DNA of 64,000 nt from Xenorhabdus ehlersii (GTDB lineage Bacteria > Pseudomonadota > Gammaproteobacteria > Enterobacterales > Enterobacteriaceae), in contig NZ_RAQI01000001.1 of NCBI RefSeq assembly GCF_003610465.1, positions 186,001-250,000 of the forward strand, read 5' to 3'. The position numbers and the translations under genes are program-made. The notes beneath the pieces are model-generated. The model did no database searches. It was not told the DNA's origin and was given only the letters and a program-made list of their open reading frames with translations. Of this stretch, positions 25,135 through 36,154 are shown in pieces; position 1 is the stretch's first letter; every line of letters starts with the position of its first letter.

Positions 25135-26057
25135 TGAAACCAATCCCTTCTCCGCATCGACTCGGCGCAACTCTGTATATGCCAGCCACCCGCCAAGACA
25201 TTGCAGAAATTGTGTTACAGAATAAGCTCCCCGATCTGCGCTCGCTGGTTATTTGTCTGGAAGATGCCGTCAGTGAGCAGGATATTCCCATTGCCCTCGA
25301 AAATCTCCGGGAGGTTATGCAAACATTGGCAACAGCAGATATCTCTTCTTCCAATATCGACCGCCATCGTCCTCTGATTTTTATCCGTCCGCGTGATGAA
25401 AAGATGGCGAATTATCTGGTTGCTAATGTGGATCTCAGTGCCATTGATGGGCTGGTTTTGCCCAAATTTACCCATGCTTCGTTGTCTGGCTGGTGGGATG
25501 TGATTAATTCAACCCATCTGTGCATTATGCCAACATTGGAGAGTGAAGAGGTGTTTGATGTTCGGAAAATGAACCAGCTTGCGGACATTCTCAAAAAACA
25601 CCCTTGCAAAGATCGCATTATTGCTTTGCGTATTGGTGGTAATGATCTGATGAATGTCATGTCTCTGCGGCGCTCCCGTAATTTCACTCTGTATGATGGG
25701 CCGATGGGATACGTTATTAAGATGTTGGTTGCCGTTTTTGTTGCGCGGGGATTTGCCTTGACTGCACCAGTTTGTGAACATATTGATGATTTGAGATTAC
25801 TTGAAAAAGAGCTGGAATTGGATATTGCTCACGGTTTGGTGGGAAAAACGGCCATACACCCAAGACAGATTACATGCATCCAGAGAGCGCTGATGGTTAG
25901 TGCTCATGATCATGCTGAGGCGCTGACCATTCTTAATTCCAGTAAAGCTGTTTTCAAATCGCAGGGAATGATGTGTGAACCTGCCACCCATCAACGCTGG
26001 GCAGTAAATATTCTCGAACGAGCAGAGCATTATGGTATAGAACCTGAGGCAGCGTAG
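25134..26057 (+). CDS. HpcH/HpaI aldolase/citrate lyase-like protein (ter cluster)
   Basis: This 307-residue TIM-barrel protein of the citrate-lyase beta/HpcH family has a start LGATLYMPATRQDIAEIVLQ, LVICLEDAV (metal-binding acidic strand), LIFIRPRD, GLVLPKF, IMPTLESEEVFDV (the Glu ligand) and KTAIHPRQI near the end. Family members cleave or form C-C bonds of CoA or keto-acid substrates. In ter clusters it is a regular partner of the PRTase, HAD and StiP genes. The ATG at 25134 shares its A with the TGA of stiP, and AAGAAGG lies ten bases upstream; a GTG at 25131 is possible. A missing ATP-grasp gene distinguishes this cluster from fuller versions. Confidence 0.8.
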   Translation: MKPIPSPHRLGATLYMPATRQDIAEIVLQNKLPDLRSLVICLEDAVSEQDIPIALENLREVMQTLATADISSSNIDRHRPLIFIRPRDEKMANYLVANVDLSAIDGLVLPKFTHASLSGWWDVINSTHLCIMPTLESEEVFDVRKMNQLADILKKHPCKDRIIALRIGGNDLMNVMSLRRSRNFTLYDGPMGYVIKMLVAVFVARGFALTAPVCEHIDDLRLLEKELELDIAHGLVGKTAIHPRQITCIQRALMVSAHDHAEALTILNSSKAVFKSQGMMCEPATHQRWAVNILERAEHYGIEPEAA

Positions 26058-26199
26058 GATCTTAAACGGACGAAAATATTGCTAAGGCTTTTCATTCGTT
26101 TTGATATTGATTTACCTGTGATAGTAGTTATGCTGAAAGTTATGTTGTAGTTAACAGTAGAGGGCTTGGGGTTTGTTATCCCTGACTTGGTAATAAAAA

Positions 26200-26685
26200 A
26201 TGCTACTTAGTTCCAAACAATTTAGAAATTTCAAATTAACCTTATTACTTTCACATGGTAAACCGGTTAGTAAGGTTAGGATCATTAGGGAACTGAATTG
26301 TTCGGAGCCAACGTTAACACGTGCATTGCGGGAATTGAGAGATCTTTACTGTGCAGATATCCAGTTTAGCAAAATGGGAAATACTTATCAGTTAGTTGAT
26401 AAGGGAATTCTGACTAAGAAAGATGTAAGGAGGATTGAAGAACTCCTTACTCAGCATCTTAGTTTTAAATCCGAAGAAGCCACCAGCCATGTTTTTCTTG
26501 ATAAAGAGAAAAAAAAGCCGGTTTCCCTTTCTCTGAGGATGTCTGTTATCAGAAAAATTGATAGTTTGGCTAATCACTTGGAGACAACCAGAAGTGATGT
26601 CGTTGAAATGGTCGTGGATAAGTTTATTGAAAAACTGTTAAAAGAGGCCGTGAAAGGAAGTTCATCAAAGCGAAGGATCCCGTAA
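26200..26685 (+). CDS. terW: Ter operon regulator TerW
   Basis: This 161-residue protein matches TerW of plasmid R478 throughout. The winged helix is at residues about 3-62 (FKLTLLLSHGKPVSKVRI, then CSEPTLTRALRELRD). The C-terminal half resembles a ribbon-helix-helix or similar DNA-contacting unit (VSLSLRMSVIRKIDSLANHL, then TTRSDVVEMVVDKFIEKLL). TerW controls transcription of terZABCDE in the R478 system. Here it lies downstream of the biosynthetic operon with its own upstream gap of 140 bp. The likely target is the TCATAATATGA region at 21830-21996. A weak hairpin (26685-26712) overlaps its stop codon. Confidence 0.85.
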   Translation: MLLSSKQFRNFKLTLLLSHGKPVSKVRIIRELNCSEPTLTRALRELRDLYCADIQFSKMGNTYQLVDKGILTKKDVRRIEELLTQHLSFKSEEATSHVFLDKEKKKPVSLSLRMSVIRKIDSLANHLETTRSDVVEMVVDKFIEKLLKEAVKGSSSKRRIP

Positions 26686-26758
26686 TGCCAGCCGATTGGG
26701 TTCAACTGGCATCAGGGCGATGATTGTTGGTCTGCTTGTTCGCTTACTGATTGATCGT

Positions 26759-27253
26759 TTAGTGATTGTGGCGCGTAAGTTTATCCAGATATCCCATCAC
26801 AAATGCGGACAAAACAAAGGTGAGGTGGATAATGACATACCACATAAGTTTATTGTCCGGCACATTCTTGGCATCCATAAAGACGCGCAGCAAGTGAATG
26901 GAGGAAATGGCAACAATTGAGGCTGCAACTTTATTTTTGAGTGAGGTCGCATCCATTTTCCCCAACCAACTTAATTTCTCTTTGCTTTCGTGAATATCCA
27001 GGCTTGAAACAAAGTTTTCATAGCCAGAAAACATCACCATTACCAGCAATCCTCCAACCAGAGCCATATCAATCAGGGAAAGCAGCGTCAGGATTAAGTC
27101 GGATTCTGTAATGTAAAGAAGATTCGGCAGGATATGCATGATTTCCAGAAAAAATTTAACTGCAAGGGCAAATAATGCCAATGATAAACCGAAATAAACC
27201 GGTGCAAGTAGCCAGCGAGAGGCATACATTGTGTTTTCGAGAAAGCGTTCCAT
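26759..27253 (-). CDS. yqhA: YqhA-family membrane protein (UPF0114)
   Basis: This 164-residue inner-membrane protein is equal in length to E. coli YqhA and has the same order of segments: [20 protein letters not shown] at the start, four membrane helices, the conserved [12 protein letters not shown] after helix 2 and a polar [20 protein letters not shown] before helix 3. Function is unknown. It is a single gene, convergent with terW and upstream of nothing on its strand; its neighbours give no hint of its role. Confidence 0.92.
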   Translation of the reverse strand: MERFLENTMYASRWLLAPVYFGLSLALFALAVKFFLEIMHILPNLLYITESDLILTLLSLIDMALVGGLLVMVMFSGYENFVSSLDIHESKEKLSWLGKMDATSLKNKVAASIVAISSIHLLRVFMDAKNVPDNKLMWYVIIHLTFVLSAFVMGYLDKLTRHNH

Positions 27254-27369
27254 TGTGTTTTTTATGTGTTACAAAAGGGGCGATAGTATAGATCAAGAGT
27301 GTGAAAGCTATGAAATACATATCACAGCTAAGTGTTCAATGATGAACTATACATAGGCAGGCACTGTAT

Positions 27370-27402
27370 GATGCAGGCTTGTTATAATAGCGAGCCTGCA
27401 TC
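27370..27402 (-). terminator. Stem-loop after entA
   Basis: A strong stem GATGCAGGCT / AGCCTGCATC lies 12 bp past the entA stop. There is no T-run on the minus strand, so it may act as a terminator only weakly or protect the 3' end. Confidence 0.5.
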
Positions 27403-27413
27403 TATCCTGTTAC

Positions 27414-28187
27414 TTACCAACCCAAGGTTGCTCCACCATCAACAACAATATCCTGCAAGGTAATATGACTGGCGAGATCTGAGGCAAGAAAAAGAATTGT
27501 GTTTGCAATTTCTTCCGGTAGGGCAATTTTTTTCAAAGGAATACCTAACTTAAATTGGTCAGGAAAACCATTAATGATATTTTGCCTGATTGCATCGCTT
27601 TGCCACATATCATTTTGCCACATATTGCGTAGCATAGGCGTATCCGTTGAACCAGGAGAAACCAGATTACAACGTACACCGTAGGGAGCCAATTCAAGCC
27701 CAACACTTTGGCACAGGCTGCGCATTGCAGCCTTAGAAGCGCCATAAGCTGACATTTCAACTCGTGGAACATGAGCAGCGTTAGAGCAAACAGAAACGAT
27801 GTTTCCACTGCGTTGTCGTTGAAATTGTGGAATTACGGCTTGAAAGAGGTTAAAAGCGCCACCAGCATTGACATTGAAACATTGTTGCCAATCTTCCCAA
27901 CTCAGGTTTTCTGTTAGTCCTGTTCGCAGGATACCAGCACCATTGATCAATACATCCAGATGAGGCTCTGCCGTGAGTAATTCATGGCAAAGCTGACTTA
28001 CGGCTATATGGTCACTGATATCTAACTTATAAGCAGTAAAAGGAAGGGCAGAATCAGGAAATACCAGATCTAATCCGATGACTTTCGCTCCGGCCTGACT
28101 GAATCGGCTGGCAATGTGATAACCAATACCACTTCCGGCACCTGTCACCCAAACATGTTTATTGCTGAAATCAAAAGCTATGTTCAT
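27414..28187 (-). CDS. entA: 2,3-dihydro-2,3-dihydroxybenzoate dehydrogenase EntA
   Basis: This 257-residue SDR enzyme oxidises 2,3-dihydro-2,3-dihydroxybenzoate to 2,3-dihydroxybenzoate (DHB) with NAD+, the last step of DHB synthesis. It has the nucleotide-binding VTGAGSGIGYHIA, NGAGILRTG, SVCSNAAHVPRVEMSAYGAS and K (Ser-Tyr-Lys triad) and SPGSTDTPML. A short insertion (NMWQNDMWQSD) makes it slightly longer than the E. coli enzyme (248). The ATG overlaps the entB stop by four bases. It ends the receptor-entCEBA transcript. Confidence 0.93.
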   Translation of the reverse strand: MNIAFDFSNKHVWVTGAGSGIGYHIASRFSQAGAKVIGLDLVFPDSALPFTAYKLDISDHIAVSQLCHELLTAEPHLDVLINGAGILRTGLTENLSWEDWQQCFNVNAGGAFNLFQAVIPQFQRQRSGNIVSVCSNAAHVPRVEMSAYGASKAAMRSLCQSVGLELAPYGVRCNLVSPGSTDTPMLRNMWQNDMWQSDAIRQNIINGFPDQFKLGIPLKKIALPEEIANTILFLASDLASHITLQDIVVDGGATLGW

Positions 28188-29062
28188 AGTTTGGAGCCTG
28201 AGCTAGCAGTCAGCAAATTGAGCCAATTTGCCAACGTTGGGGTTTTCATTAGTGAGATAAAATCAACATTATGGTTTTCATAGCGCCAGCGTGCTGCCAG
28301 TGACATTATTTTTACCGAGTCGAGACCGTAATCCAGCATGTTTTCATGATCATCAATATCACCACAGTCATCATCCAATAAAGGTAAAATTTCAGCTCGG
28401 AGACGTTCGCGAGTCCATTCAGGTTGCGGAGATATTTCATTGAGTAGTGTTTCTGTCGTTAGTACACGACCACAGCGGCCAGCAATATAATGTAATGCCA
28501 TGATGTGCTCGTCGTGGCTGAAATCTGCCAGTGCATCAGCGACAAAAAAAGGTTGGATATCACGCATAAAAGCATCTATAGCCGTTATCATGCAACCAAT
28601 ATGAGCATAAATACCGCAGATAATTAATTGATCACGCCCCATGCCTTTCAATTGTTGTTCCAAATCTGAACGCTGAAAGGCACTGTAACGCCATTTTATT
28701 AATACGGTGTCATCGCTTTCGGGCGTCAGTGCGTTAGTGATGCTTTGTTGCTCAGGATACAGATTTATCCCCGCGCCCCACATATCATTTAGCAAACCAC
28801 GGTTTGCATCATCCTGATGTTCAGGTTGGGCGGTGTAAAAGACGGGTATTCCCTGCTTCTTACACATTGTTTTTAGATGCAAAATATTGTTGATAACCTG
28901 CTTCACCAGCAGACTGTCAGTCTGCCAGAAATTGAGGAAATAATTTTGCATATCATGGATGAGTAGTGCGGCACGCTTGTTATCAAGCGGCCAATTCACT
29001 TTATTAGTTGGTAATTCTTGAGATGTGGGAAGAAGGTAGTCACTCAGTGTTGGAATACTCAT
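28184..29062 (-). CDS. entB: Isochorismatase / aryl carrier protein EntB
   Basis: This 292-residue two-domain protein is collinear with E. coli EntB (285). The N-terminal isochorismatase domain (to about residue 205) has RAALLIHDMQNYF (catalytic Asp) and GRDQLIICGIYAHIGCM. It makes dihydro-DHB from isochorismate. The C-terminal aryl carrier domain has DYGLDSVKIM, with Ser249 as the phosphopantetheine site on which EntE loads DHB for the NRPS. The ATG at 29062 has AGAGGG six bases upstream and begins MSIPTLSDYLLP as in EntB. It follows entE by 19 bp and overlaps entA by 4 bp. Confidence 0.95.
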   Translation of the reverse strand: MSIPTLSDYLLPTSQELPTNKVNWPLDNKRAALLIHDMQNYFLNFWQTDSLLVKQVINNILHLKTMCKKQGIPVFYTAQPEHQDDANRGLLNDMWGAGINLYPEQQSITNALTPESDDTVLIKWRYSAFQRSDLEQQLKGMGRDQLIICGIYAHIGCMITAIDAFMRDIQPFFVADALADFSHDEHIMALHYIAGRCGRVLTTETLLNEISPQPEWTRERLRAEILPLLDDDCGDIDDHENMLDYGLDSVKIMSLAARWRYENHNVDFISLMKTPTLANWLNLLTASSGSKL

Positions 29063-29081
29063 TTTGTCCCTCTGTGATACG

Positions 29082-30704
29082 TTAAGGTGCAGCATGGATT
29101 AATGTGCTGTATGCAATGTGACGTAATTTCTGTTTATCGATTTTTCCGACAGGTGTCATGGGAAGGGATTGAACGTTTTCAAAGCGGTCGGGAAGTTTGT
29201 AATCAGCGATACCTTGCTCGCGTAAAAAGCGACGTAATATGGCTGATTTTACCGCTTCACGGGTAACGACATAGGCGCAACTCTTTTCTCCCATGATTGA
29301 ATCAGGGATGGCGATCAAGGCTGCATGGATCACGAGTGGATGGCGTAACAGTAAATTTTCAATTTCCTCTGCTGCAATTTTTTCACCACCACGGTTAATT
29401 TGATCTTTTTCTCTACCCACAACTTTTAGATAGCCTTTCTCTGTCTGAATGACTAAATCACCCGAACAGTAAAAACCGTTTTCATCAAATACTTGATTGT
29501 TATATTGAGGACTTTGGTAGTATCCACGGAACGTATAAGGCCCACGTGTCATCAGCAGACCGGGAACCCCATAAGGTAGCGGGTTACCCTGGCTGTCGGA
29601 GATCCACACTTCATCATCATCACTAATCGGGCGACCTTGAGTAGTGAAAATAGTTTGTTCGTCATCATCCAGGCGTGTGTAGTTAACTAACCCTTCGGCC
29701 ATACCAAATACCTGTTGCAGTTGACAACCTAATTCTGAAGGTATCCTTCGTGCCAGCGATTCACTCAGGCGGGCACCACCTACTTGCAATAACTCCAGAC
29801 TTTCCAGTGGTGATTTATCCCCTGTCAGTGCAATAGCTTCCAGCCATAGGCTTACCGCAGGAGGAACTAAAGCAGCAACGTTAATCCGATATTGTTCAAT
29901 CAACGGGAAACAGCTTGATGTACTGGGATCATTGGCCATAATCACTTGGCCTCCAGCATAAAAAACGCCTAATGCGCCTGGTGAACTCATTGGATAATTA
30001 TGTGCGGCAGGAAGGGCACATAAATAGCGTGTTTGAGGATTGAAATGGCAGATATCAACACTGGCTCGAATGCTGTAGTAGTAATCATTGTGAGTTCGGG
30101 GGATCAGTTTTGGGATACCTGTACTCCCTCCCGATAGTTGGAAAAAAGCCACTTCATCTGCTGGAGTGGGCGTCGCGATAAAATTGTTTTCTTTTTCATT
30201 AATCAATGTTGTTAGGTCTATCGGGCTGTCGTTATCTCCCCGCAGAAATATATGTGTCAGTGAAGAGTAATGTGTATGCAGTTCGTGAATAAATACATTG
30301 TCAGAAAAGAGTGAATGGCTACGGTCTGCAATCAATAGTGATGGTTTAATTTGCTCGGCATAAGATAAGAGTTCACTACGCTGATGGCTGAATAGAGCAT
30401 TGACGGGAACCACACCTAAACGCAGCAGAGCAAAAAAGGTGATATAAAATTCTGCAATATTACCTAATTGCACCAATGCGGTTTGTCCATGCTGAACACC
30501 ACAGCGCTTGAGGGAAGCGGCCAGATTATCCACGAGTTGATTGAGTTGGCGATAAGTATATTGTTGATATGAGCAAATCAGAGCAGTATCTTCGTTGTCA
30601 GCATGACGCCTGAGTATGTCGCAAAGGGGAAGGTCAAGCCAATAGCCGCGCTGGCGATAGCGTTGTGATAATGTTTCAGGCCAGCGATTAAACTCAATAC
30701 TCAT
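29082..30704 (-). CDS. entE: 2,3-dihydroxybenzoate-AMP ligase EntE
   Basis: This 540-residue ANL-family adenylating enzyme activates DHB with ATP and transfers it to the EntB carrier. It is collinear with E. coli EntE (536). It has the P-loop [20 protein letters not shown], the aryl-acid pocket region [16 protein letters not shown], the [17 protein letters not shown]5 motif, CSGDLV and [20 protein letters not shown], and the A10 Lys in [11 protein letters not shown]. The start overlaps the entC stop by 4 bp (ATGA). Cytoplasmic; it feeds the two-module NRPS at 36155. Confidence 0.96.
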   Translation of the reverse strand: MSIEFNRWPETLSQRYRQRGYWLDLPLCDILRRHADNEDTALICSYQQYTYRQLNQLVDNLAASLKRCGVQHGQTALVQLGNIAEFYITFFALLRLGVVPVNALFSHQRSELLSYAEQIKPSLLIADRSHSLFSDNVFIHELHTHYSSLTHIFLRGDNDSPIDLTTLINEKENNFIATPTPADEVAFFQLSGGSTGIPKLIPRTHNDYYYSIRASVDICHFNPQTRYLCALPAAHNYPMSSPGALGVFYAGGQVIMANDPSTSSCFPLIEQYRINVAALVPPAVSLWLEAIALTGDKSPLESLELLQVGGARLSESLARRIPSELGCQLQQVFGMAEGLVNYTRLDDDEQTIFTTQGRPISDDDEVWISDSQGNPLPYGVPGLLMTRGPYTFRGYYQSPQYNNQVFDENGFYCSGDLVIQTEKGYLKVVGREKDQINRGGEKIAAEEIENLLLRHPLVIHAALIAIPDSIMGEKSCAYVVTREAVKSAILRRFLREQGIADYKLPDRFENVQSLPMTPVGKIDKQKLRHIAYSTLIHAAP

Positions 30705-31891
30705 AACACACTTTCCTTACTGTCAGATAATCCCAGAGCTTGTAGCATGGTGCCAAGTTTCACCCCTGTTTCTTGCCATTCAGCATGGGGTTGTGAGTCA
30801 GCTACGATGCCTGCTCCTGCAAAGAGTCGAATATGGTTTTCGAATAATTCACCACAACGAATGGTAACAACCCATTCACCATTGCCCTTGGTATCACACC
30901 AACCGACAATCCCGCCAAAATAGTTGCGCTCGAAGGGTTCGAGCTGAGCGATAAGTTCGTAGGCTCGTTCTCTTGGTGTTCCACAAAGTGCCGGAGTCGG
31001 ATGGAGTAAGCCAGCAAGGGAGAGAACGTTAGTGTGTTTATTACGCAATTCGCTGCGTATTTCTGTCGCGAGGTGCCAAAGTAAAGGGGTGCTGAATATT
31101 GAAGGAGAGTCTGGGATCATCAATTCAGTACAATGTTCAGTGAGTGCGGTTCGGATCGCATCAATTACTAATTGATGCTCATGGTGATCTTTAGCTGAAT
31201 GTAGCAGTGATTGGCGCAACGCATTATCTTCCAGGATATTGTGACTTCTGCGTGACGAACCTGCCAGTGGTTGAGAAATAAGGGTATTGCCCTGTTTACG
31301 TAGTAGAAGTTCTGGACTAGCACCAATTAATGTGCTGTTTTCTAGTGGAATATGAAAGTTGTAGCTATAAGGGTTTTGGGCATTAAGTTGCGTAAAAAGC
31401 TGGATAGAGTCAGGTTTCCGATCAAATTCAATATCCAGTAGACGCGAAAGGACGGCCTTATCAAGCAAGCCATGATGTATGGCGTCAACAGCTTGCAAGA
31501 CCATCTGACAAAATTCTTCTTTTTTCGGCCATAAATGCCATTGCTTTATTTGTAACGGTGGCATAGAAGATCGAGTGGAAAAATGTGCGGTTTCCCGTTC
31601 CAGCCAACGGTATTCATAAGGTATGTAGAGGGCGGAAGGTTGGCGTTTATCAAAAGGGATTGCCCCGACTGCAATAGGATTTTTAATTCCGGCTTGTTCA
31701 GCTTGAAGGAATAATTGAGATAGATGGTCACTTAATAGGTTATCAATATCACCATAATGATTGGCGGGAGTTGTTACTTTGGCAAAACGTCCTCGTGCAT
31801 GTAGGCTCTTATTTGAAGATAGGAACACAAAATCATCACAACTAAAATCCAATAATTCGGATGTGTGATATTCAGTCGTTAACTTAAGCAC
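30701..31891 (-). CDS. entC: Isochorismate synthase EntC
   Basis: This 396-residue chorismate-using enzyme of the MST family is collinear with E. coli EntC (391). Conserved parts are [40 protein letters not shown] (general base region), [24 protein letters not shown] and [16 protein letters not shown], with the Mg2+-binding Glu residues in the last part. It turns chorismate into isochorismate, the first step to DHB. The GTG start at 31891 has AGGGAA six bases upstream. Only 118 bp separate it from the TonB receptor gene on the same strand, so both may be on one Fur-controlled transcript. Confidence 0.95.
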   Translation of the reverse strand: MLKLTTEYHTSELLDFSCDDFVFLSSNKSLHARGRFAKVTTPANHYGDIDNLLSDHLSQLFLQAEQAGIKNPIAVGAIPFDKRQPSALYIPYEYRWLERETAHFSTRSSMPPLQIKQWHLWPKKEEFCQMVLQAVDAIHHGLLDKAVLSRLLDIEFDRKPDSIQLFTQLNAQNPYSYNFHIPLENSTLIGASPELLLRKQGNTLISQPLAGSSRRSHNILEDNALRQSLLHSAKDHHEHQLVIDAIRTALTEHCTELMIPDSPSIFSTPLLWHLATEIRSELRNKHTNVLSLAGLLHPTPALCGTPRERAYELIAQLEPFERNYFGGIVGWCDTKGNGEWVVTIRCGELFENHIRLFAGAGIVADSQPHAEWQETGVKLGTMLQALGLSDSKESVL

Positions 31892-32009
31892 GATATTTCC
31901 CTGTTACTATTTAATAAAAAAGTCATTTAATACGTATTAATGTTGATAGACGCAATTCACAGTGGCAAAAAGCTTTTGCCTGATGCCACTGGAGTCAATG
32001 AGTTTTGCT

Positions 32010-34205
32010 TTACCAGTTATATTCCACTGTGGCAACGATGCTGCGCCCGCTACCATAGAAGCAGGCTTCTACATTCGAGCACGAAGCGACATAACGTTTA
32101 TTGGTCAGGTTATTCACATTCAGTTGTACACTGGCACCTTTTAATTGCGGGGAGGCTTCGCCAAGATCGTATTTCGCCATCAAGTCATAGAGGGTATAGG
32201 GCTTGACGTGGAATGTTTCTTCATAATCACCGGAAGTCGATCCGATATAGCGTACACCTGCTCCCAAGGTAAATCCTTTTAGTGCAGTTTGTGTGAAGCT
32301 ATAACTGCCCCAGGCAGATGCTGCATGTTCAGGCACTGAAGGGACTCTTTGACCAATACGTGAGGTATTGCTATCGTCTTTAGTTTTAGTATCTGTGTAG
32401 GTATAGCTTGCCATCAGGTTAATTTCTGGTGTGATTTGGGAATGAATTTCGGCCTCTGCTCCTTTTGAACCAATTTTGCCAATTTGCTCGCTAAAGCGGG
32501 TGACTGGGTTACGGGTGGTTACGTTTTTCTGGGTGATATCGAACAGGGAAAGTGTTAACAGGGTATCGTGATCTTTTGGTTGGAATTTAATACCGATTTC
32601 AGTTTGTTCACCTGTTGTGGGTTTGAATGCCGGTGTACCCGGTGCCCCTTGAGACAGGTTAGGTTCAAAGGAAGTGCTGTAACTGATATAAGGCGAAATG
32701 CCGTTATCAAAGGCATACAATAAACCGGCACGTCCTGTAAAAGCTCGGTCTTTCTGTGTTGTTGAGCTGTCTTTGATAATGTCTTGTTGCTTGGTTTCAG
32801 TCCAGTCATAACGCCCGGACAGAACTAAATTCCAGTTTTCCCAACTGAGTTGATCTTGTACGTAAGCACCTAACTGGTAAAGTTTCTTTTTATCATTTAA
32901 AGAAAGAGATAACTCATTTTCATTGACGGGAATACCCCAAGCTGGATTTGACCAATCAAAGTCGTATTGACTGCCACTTTTATGCCATCTTTTGTTGTGA
33001 CTATCCGCCCATTTGTAATCGATTCCACTGATGACGTTATGATCAATGTTACTGGTTGAGAATTGTGCCTTAAGCTGATTATCCACATTAAATGACTGCG
33101 TTTTGCTGTATTCCCTTTGTGGGCGGCGTTGGATACTGGTTGGTAGGTCTTTTACATCCGATACATAAACGAAAAGCTTAAAACGCTCATTTGCTTTTGA
33201 ATAACGCAGGTTTTGTTGGAAAGAGAAGACATCATTAATGTCATGCTCAAGAATGTAGCCGATAGAGTATTGTTCCCGTCTGGACTGATTAAAAGAAGGT
33301 TCACTGAGATTCATTTTGTAGGGAATATAGCCTACATTGGGAACCGATGTTACGGTGCCCTTTTTAGGGTAGAAATTACGGAATCCCGCTTTGGGATCGT
33401 ACTGATAACTGGTCAATAATGTAAACGTCGTATTATTGTTGGGGATCCATGTCAGCGCAGGAGCGATGGCAATCCGCTCTTTTTTATAGTCTTTGACGAA
33501 CTGCTTTTGGGTGCTGAGTACACCATTTAAACGATAGAGAACGGGAATGTCATCCCCCAAAGCACCACCAAAATCAAAAGCCAATTCACCAAGGCTCCGA
33601 TTGCCCGCTTTCATCTGTACCTTGTGGATAGGCTGGTCAGTCGGCCTTTTGCTGGTCATATTAATCAAGCCGCCAGGGCTGACCTGACCATATAGCACAG
33701 ATGCCGGTCCATGCACTAACTCCACACGTTCCAATAACCAAGGATCGAGCTGATTACCATAACTCAACCCATCAAGGAATTTAGGGGCGTAACGAAAACC
33801 ACGGGTAATCACTTCGTCGTTACGATTGGAAGAGCCGCGGTAGTTAGTCACAACACCACTTGAATAATTCAGTGTGTCGGCAACGCTCATTGCGCCTTGT
33901 GCTTCTATTTGTGTGCGATTGATGACGCTGATTGACTGGGGAGTCTTAATAAGCGGAGTGAGGCTTTTGGTGCCTGCGGCACTGTCTGATTCTACAAAGT
34001 TTTTTTCAGAATACCCTTCCATCTTGCCTGTGATGATTAAGGTATCTTCGTTGTTATTGGCAGTCCCATTATTGGCTGAGGCATAGGGAGATAGCAGTAA
34101 GATAGAAGTAAGCGATAAGAATAATTTATTATAGTTATAGTTTCTATTTGTTCTTTTTGCGGTTTTCAATGTCTTATTCTTGATAGGCAGTACCATAGAT
34201 TTCAT
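32010..34205 (-). CDS. TonB-dependent siderophore receptor
   Basis: This 731-residue outer-membrane receptor has a signal peptide ([17 protein letters not shown], residues about 29-45), a TonB-box-like DTLIITG, a plug domain ([47 protein letters not shown]) and a 22-strand-type barrel ending VEYNW with a terminal aromatic. It resembles FhuA/FoxA-type receptors more than FepA, although the locus makes a catecholate. It presumably imports the iron complex of the product of this locus. A Met at 34196 has better ribosome-binding-site spacing than 34205. The divergent fes gene shares its promoter region and a Fur box. Confidence 0.9.
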   Translation of the reverse strand: MKSMVLPIKNKTLKTAKRTNRNYNYNKLFLSLTSILLLSPYASANNGTANNNEDTLIITGKMEGYSEKNFVESDSAAGTKSLTPLIKTPQSISVINRTQIEAQGAMSVADTLNYSSGVVTNYRGSSNRNDEVITRGFRYAPKFLDGLSYGNQLDPWLLERVELVHGPASVLYGQVSPGGLINMTSKRPTDQPIHKVQMKAGNRSLGELAFDFGGALGDDIPVLYRLNGVLSTQKQFVKDYKKERIAIAPALTWIPNNNTTFTLLTSYQYDPKAGFRNFYPKKGTVTSVPNVGYIPYKMNLSEPSFNQSRREQYSIGYILEHDINDVFSFQQNLRYSKANERFKLFVYVSDVKDLPTSIQRRPQREYSKTQSFNVDNQLKAQFSTSNIDHNVISGIDYKWADSHNKRWHKSGSQYDFDWSNPAWGIPVNENELSLSLNDKKKLYQLGAYVQDQLSWENWNLVLSGRYDWTETKQQDIIKDSSTTQKDRAFTGRAGLLYAFDNGISPYISYSTSFEPNLSQGAPGTPAFKPTTGEQTEIGIKFQPKDHDTLLTLSLFDITQKNVTTRNPVTRFSEQIGKIGSKGAEAEIHSQITPEINLMASYTYTDTKTKDDSNTSRIGQRVPSVPEHAASAWGSYSFTQTALKGFTLGAGVRYIGSTSGDYEETFHVKPYTLYDLMAKYDLGEASPQLKGASVQLNVNNLTNKRYVASCSNVEACFYGSGRSIVATVEYNW

Positions 34206-34386
34206 CTCTCAATATAGATATTTTTAAAATAACTTTTTAAAAATCAAATTGATAATTAAGGCGACACCATTATGGCTAAGCTGAATAGTGAAGGCCTCCT
34301 GCCTCGTTACTCCTGATAATGCGCCATTAATTCTGTTAGCCAGCGGTTAAGATTAATAAAATAAATTGGATAATATTGCAAACAAA

Positions 34387-34405
34387 AATCATTATCAATA
34401 TCATT
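34387..34405. promoter_or_regulatory. Fur box
   Basis: AATCATTATCAATATCATT reads on the minus strand as three tandem TGATAN hexamers, the form bound by Fur. It lies in the 300-bp divergent region between the receptor gene and fes, so iron should repress both sides. Confidence 0.78.
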
Positions 34406-34505
34406 GGCGAATGATAACCGTTTTTATTTTCTGAGATCGTTGCTGGTGTGGTGTATCAAATGGATATGTCATTTGTGAGCGGATTTTTTTGAAGGGGATA
34501 AAGGG

Positions 34506-35810
34506 ATGACGTTAGTATTTCAGCCACTAGGTACGGTAGATAATTTATTATCTGCCCGTCATGTTGGCAGTGAGTTGTGGTGGGAAAATATTGCTATTTT
34601 GGGAACTCCCATTATAGAAATTGCAAATAATCATCAAGTTAAAACAACCTTCTTTTGGCGAGATCCTAATGGGGACGAACAAAATTCACCTTTTCGCCAA
34701 GTCTACATCGATATCAATGGCATCACTGATCACCACCGTCCACAACCCCAGAGCCTACAACGATTGCCTGAAACGGATATCTGGTATTGGTCAGTGAATG
34801 TTGAAGATAACTGGAGAGGAAGTTATCGATTTATACCTGTTACTGACGCACATTTGCCCCCCCAATTTTCCGATGAAATCAAGCATCGCAATCAACAGCA
34901 ACGTGAATGGTGGATTTCACTCTTTCCATTATCCATTTCAGATCCTTTGAATCTACAGGGTTGTCATCGTAATGGGCTTGGTTTGCCTTTATCGGCAATT
35001 CATATGCCTCATGCTCCTGCACAGACTGCATGGTCACTCGTTGATGGAATCAGCCCACATCATGCTGCACAGCCAGATAAACGAGAACCTTTGCTTTTGC
35101 ATTGGCACAGTGAGCGGCTTAACAATCGAAGGCGTGTTTGGCTTTATTCCACGGGGGAAGAAACTGCTCACCCTCGCCCTCTTATCATCCTCTTGGATGG
35201 GTTGACTTGGGCGGAGAGAGTGCCGGTTTTTTCTGTGATTGATATAGCGACTGAAAAACGGCAGATACCAGAGGCGGTTTGGCTGTTGATTGATGTTATT
35301 GATATGCCGCATCGAGAGCGGGAGCTTCCCTGCAACCCAGATTTTTGGCAAGCGATCCAGGATGAATTGTTGCCGCTTGTCGCACAGTATGCGGCTTTTA
35401 GCGATGATCCTGAACAAACAGTGATAGCAGGACAGAGTTACGGTGGGTTGGCGGCATTGTATGCCGCACTCCATTGGCCACAACGTTTTGGCTGTGTTCT
35501 CACACAATCAGGGTCTTTCTGGTGGCCTGATAGCAAAATTGTTCGACAGTTTATGTCATCTGCTGAGCATAACCTTGGTTGGCTGACACAGCAGGTTCTT
35601 GGGCACAAAGTTATTCCTTCGTCATTAAAAATCTTTCAGGAAGCGGGTTCCCGTGAAGCAGATATCCATTTTGTCAATGATCAAATGCATGCTGCGTTGC
35701 AAGGGGCAGGGCACAACGTGAATTATCGCGTGTTTAATGGTGGGCATGATGTGTTGTGCTGGCGTGGTGGGTTAATTGATGGCCTTAGTTGGTTATTGGC
35801 TAAGAAATGA
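34506..35810 (+). CDS. fes: Enterochelin esterase-like Fes
   Basis: This 434-residue cytoplasmic esterase has an N-terminal immunoglobulin-like domain (TTFFWRDPNGDEQN, PETDIWYWSVNVEDNWRGSY) and a C-terminal alpha/beta-hydrolase: the nucleophile elbow AGQSYGGLAAL (Ser), EAGSREADI (acidic residue) and FNGGHDVLCWR (His). Fes enzymes hydrolyse the ester bonds of the iron-loaded trilactone siderophore to release iron. Its presence suggests that the product has serine ester linkages and so may be trimeric. It is the first gene of the rightward operon, followed 46 bp later by the mbtH-like gene. Confidence 0.92.
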   Translation: MTLVFQPLGTVDNLLSARHVGSELWWENIAILGTPIIEIANNHQVKTTFFWRDPNGDEQNSPFRQVYIDINGITDHHRPQPQSLQRLPETDIWYWSVNVEDNWRGSYRFIPVTDAHLPPQFSDEIKHRNQQQREWWISLFPLSISDPLNLQGCHRNGLGLPLSAIHMPHAPAQTAWSLVDGISPHHAAQPDKREPLLLHWHSERLNNRRRVWLYSTGEETAHPRPLIILLDGLTWAERVPVFSVIDIATEKRQIPEAVWLLIDVIDMPHRERELPCNPDFWQAIQDELLPLVAQYAAFSDDPEQTVIAGQSYGGLAALYAALHWPQRFGCVLTQSGSFWWPDSKIVRQFMSSAEHNLGWLTQQVLGHKVIPSSLKIFQEAGSREADIHFVNDQMHAALQGAGHNVNYRVFNGGHDVLCWRGGLIDGLSWLLAKK

Positions 35811-35856
35811 TACGACAAACCGATTATTGAAATCCAAGAATTGATGAGAATTAAAA

Positions 35857-36111
35857 ATGAATTTGGAACAAAAGAATCCTTTTGATGATGACGAAGCCAC
35901 TTTTTATGTACTGATAAATAATCAACAACAATATAGTCTTTGGCCGGCTTTTGCCGCACAACCCGCCGGTTGGGAGCGGGTTATTGGCCCAGATTCACGG
36001 GCTGCCTGTATCGCATACATAGAAGAGCACTGGGAGGATATGCGCCCGGCTAGTCTGCGTAATTTCGATCCGCGTAAACCATCTGTGCAAACCACGGATA
36101 AATCAAACTGA
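35857..36111 (+). CDS. ybdZ: MbtH-like protein
   Basis: This 84-residue MbtH-family protein has the signature [33 protein letters not shown] and W(E)DMRPASLRN. These proteins bind and activate adenylation domains of NRPSs. It lies between fes and the NRPS, as YbdZ does beside EntF, and should be required by the A domains of the next gene. Confidence 0.95.
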   Translation: MNLEQKNPFDDDEATFYVLINNQQQYSLWPAFAAQPAGWERVIGPDSRAACIAYIEEHWEDMRPASLRNFDPRKPSVQTTDKSN

Positions 36112-36154
36112 TAATGCTGATGGTTTAACCTGTCGATAAGAAAGGAAATCAAAC

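Noticed and set aside
32010..34205. Calling the receptor FepA
   Set aside because: The plug and barrel motifs resemble FhuA/FoxA-type receptors, so I left the symbol blank even though the locus makes a catecholate.
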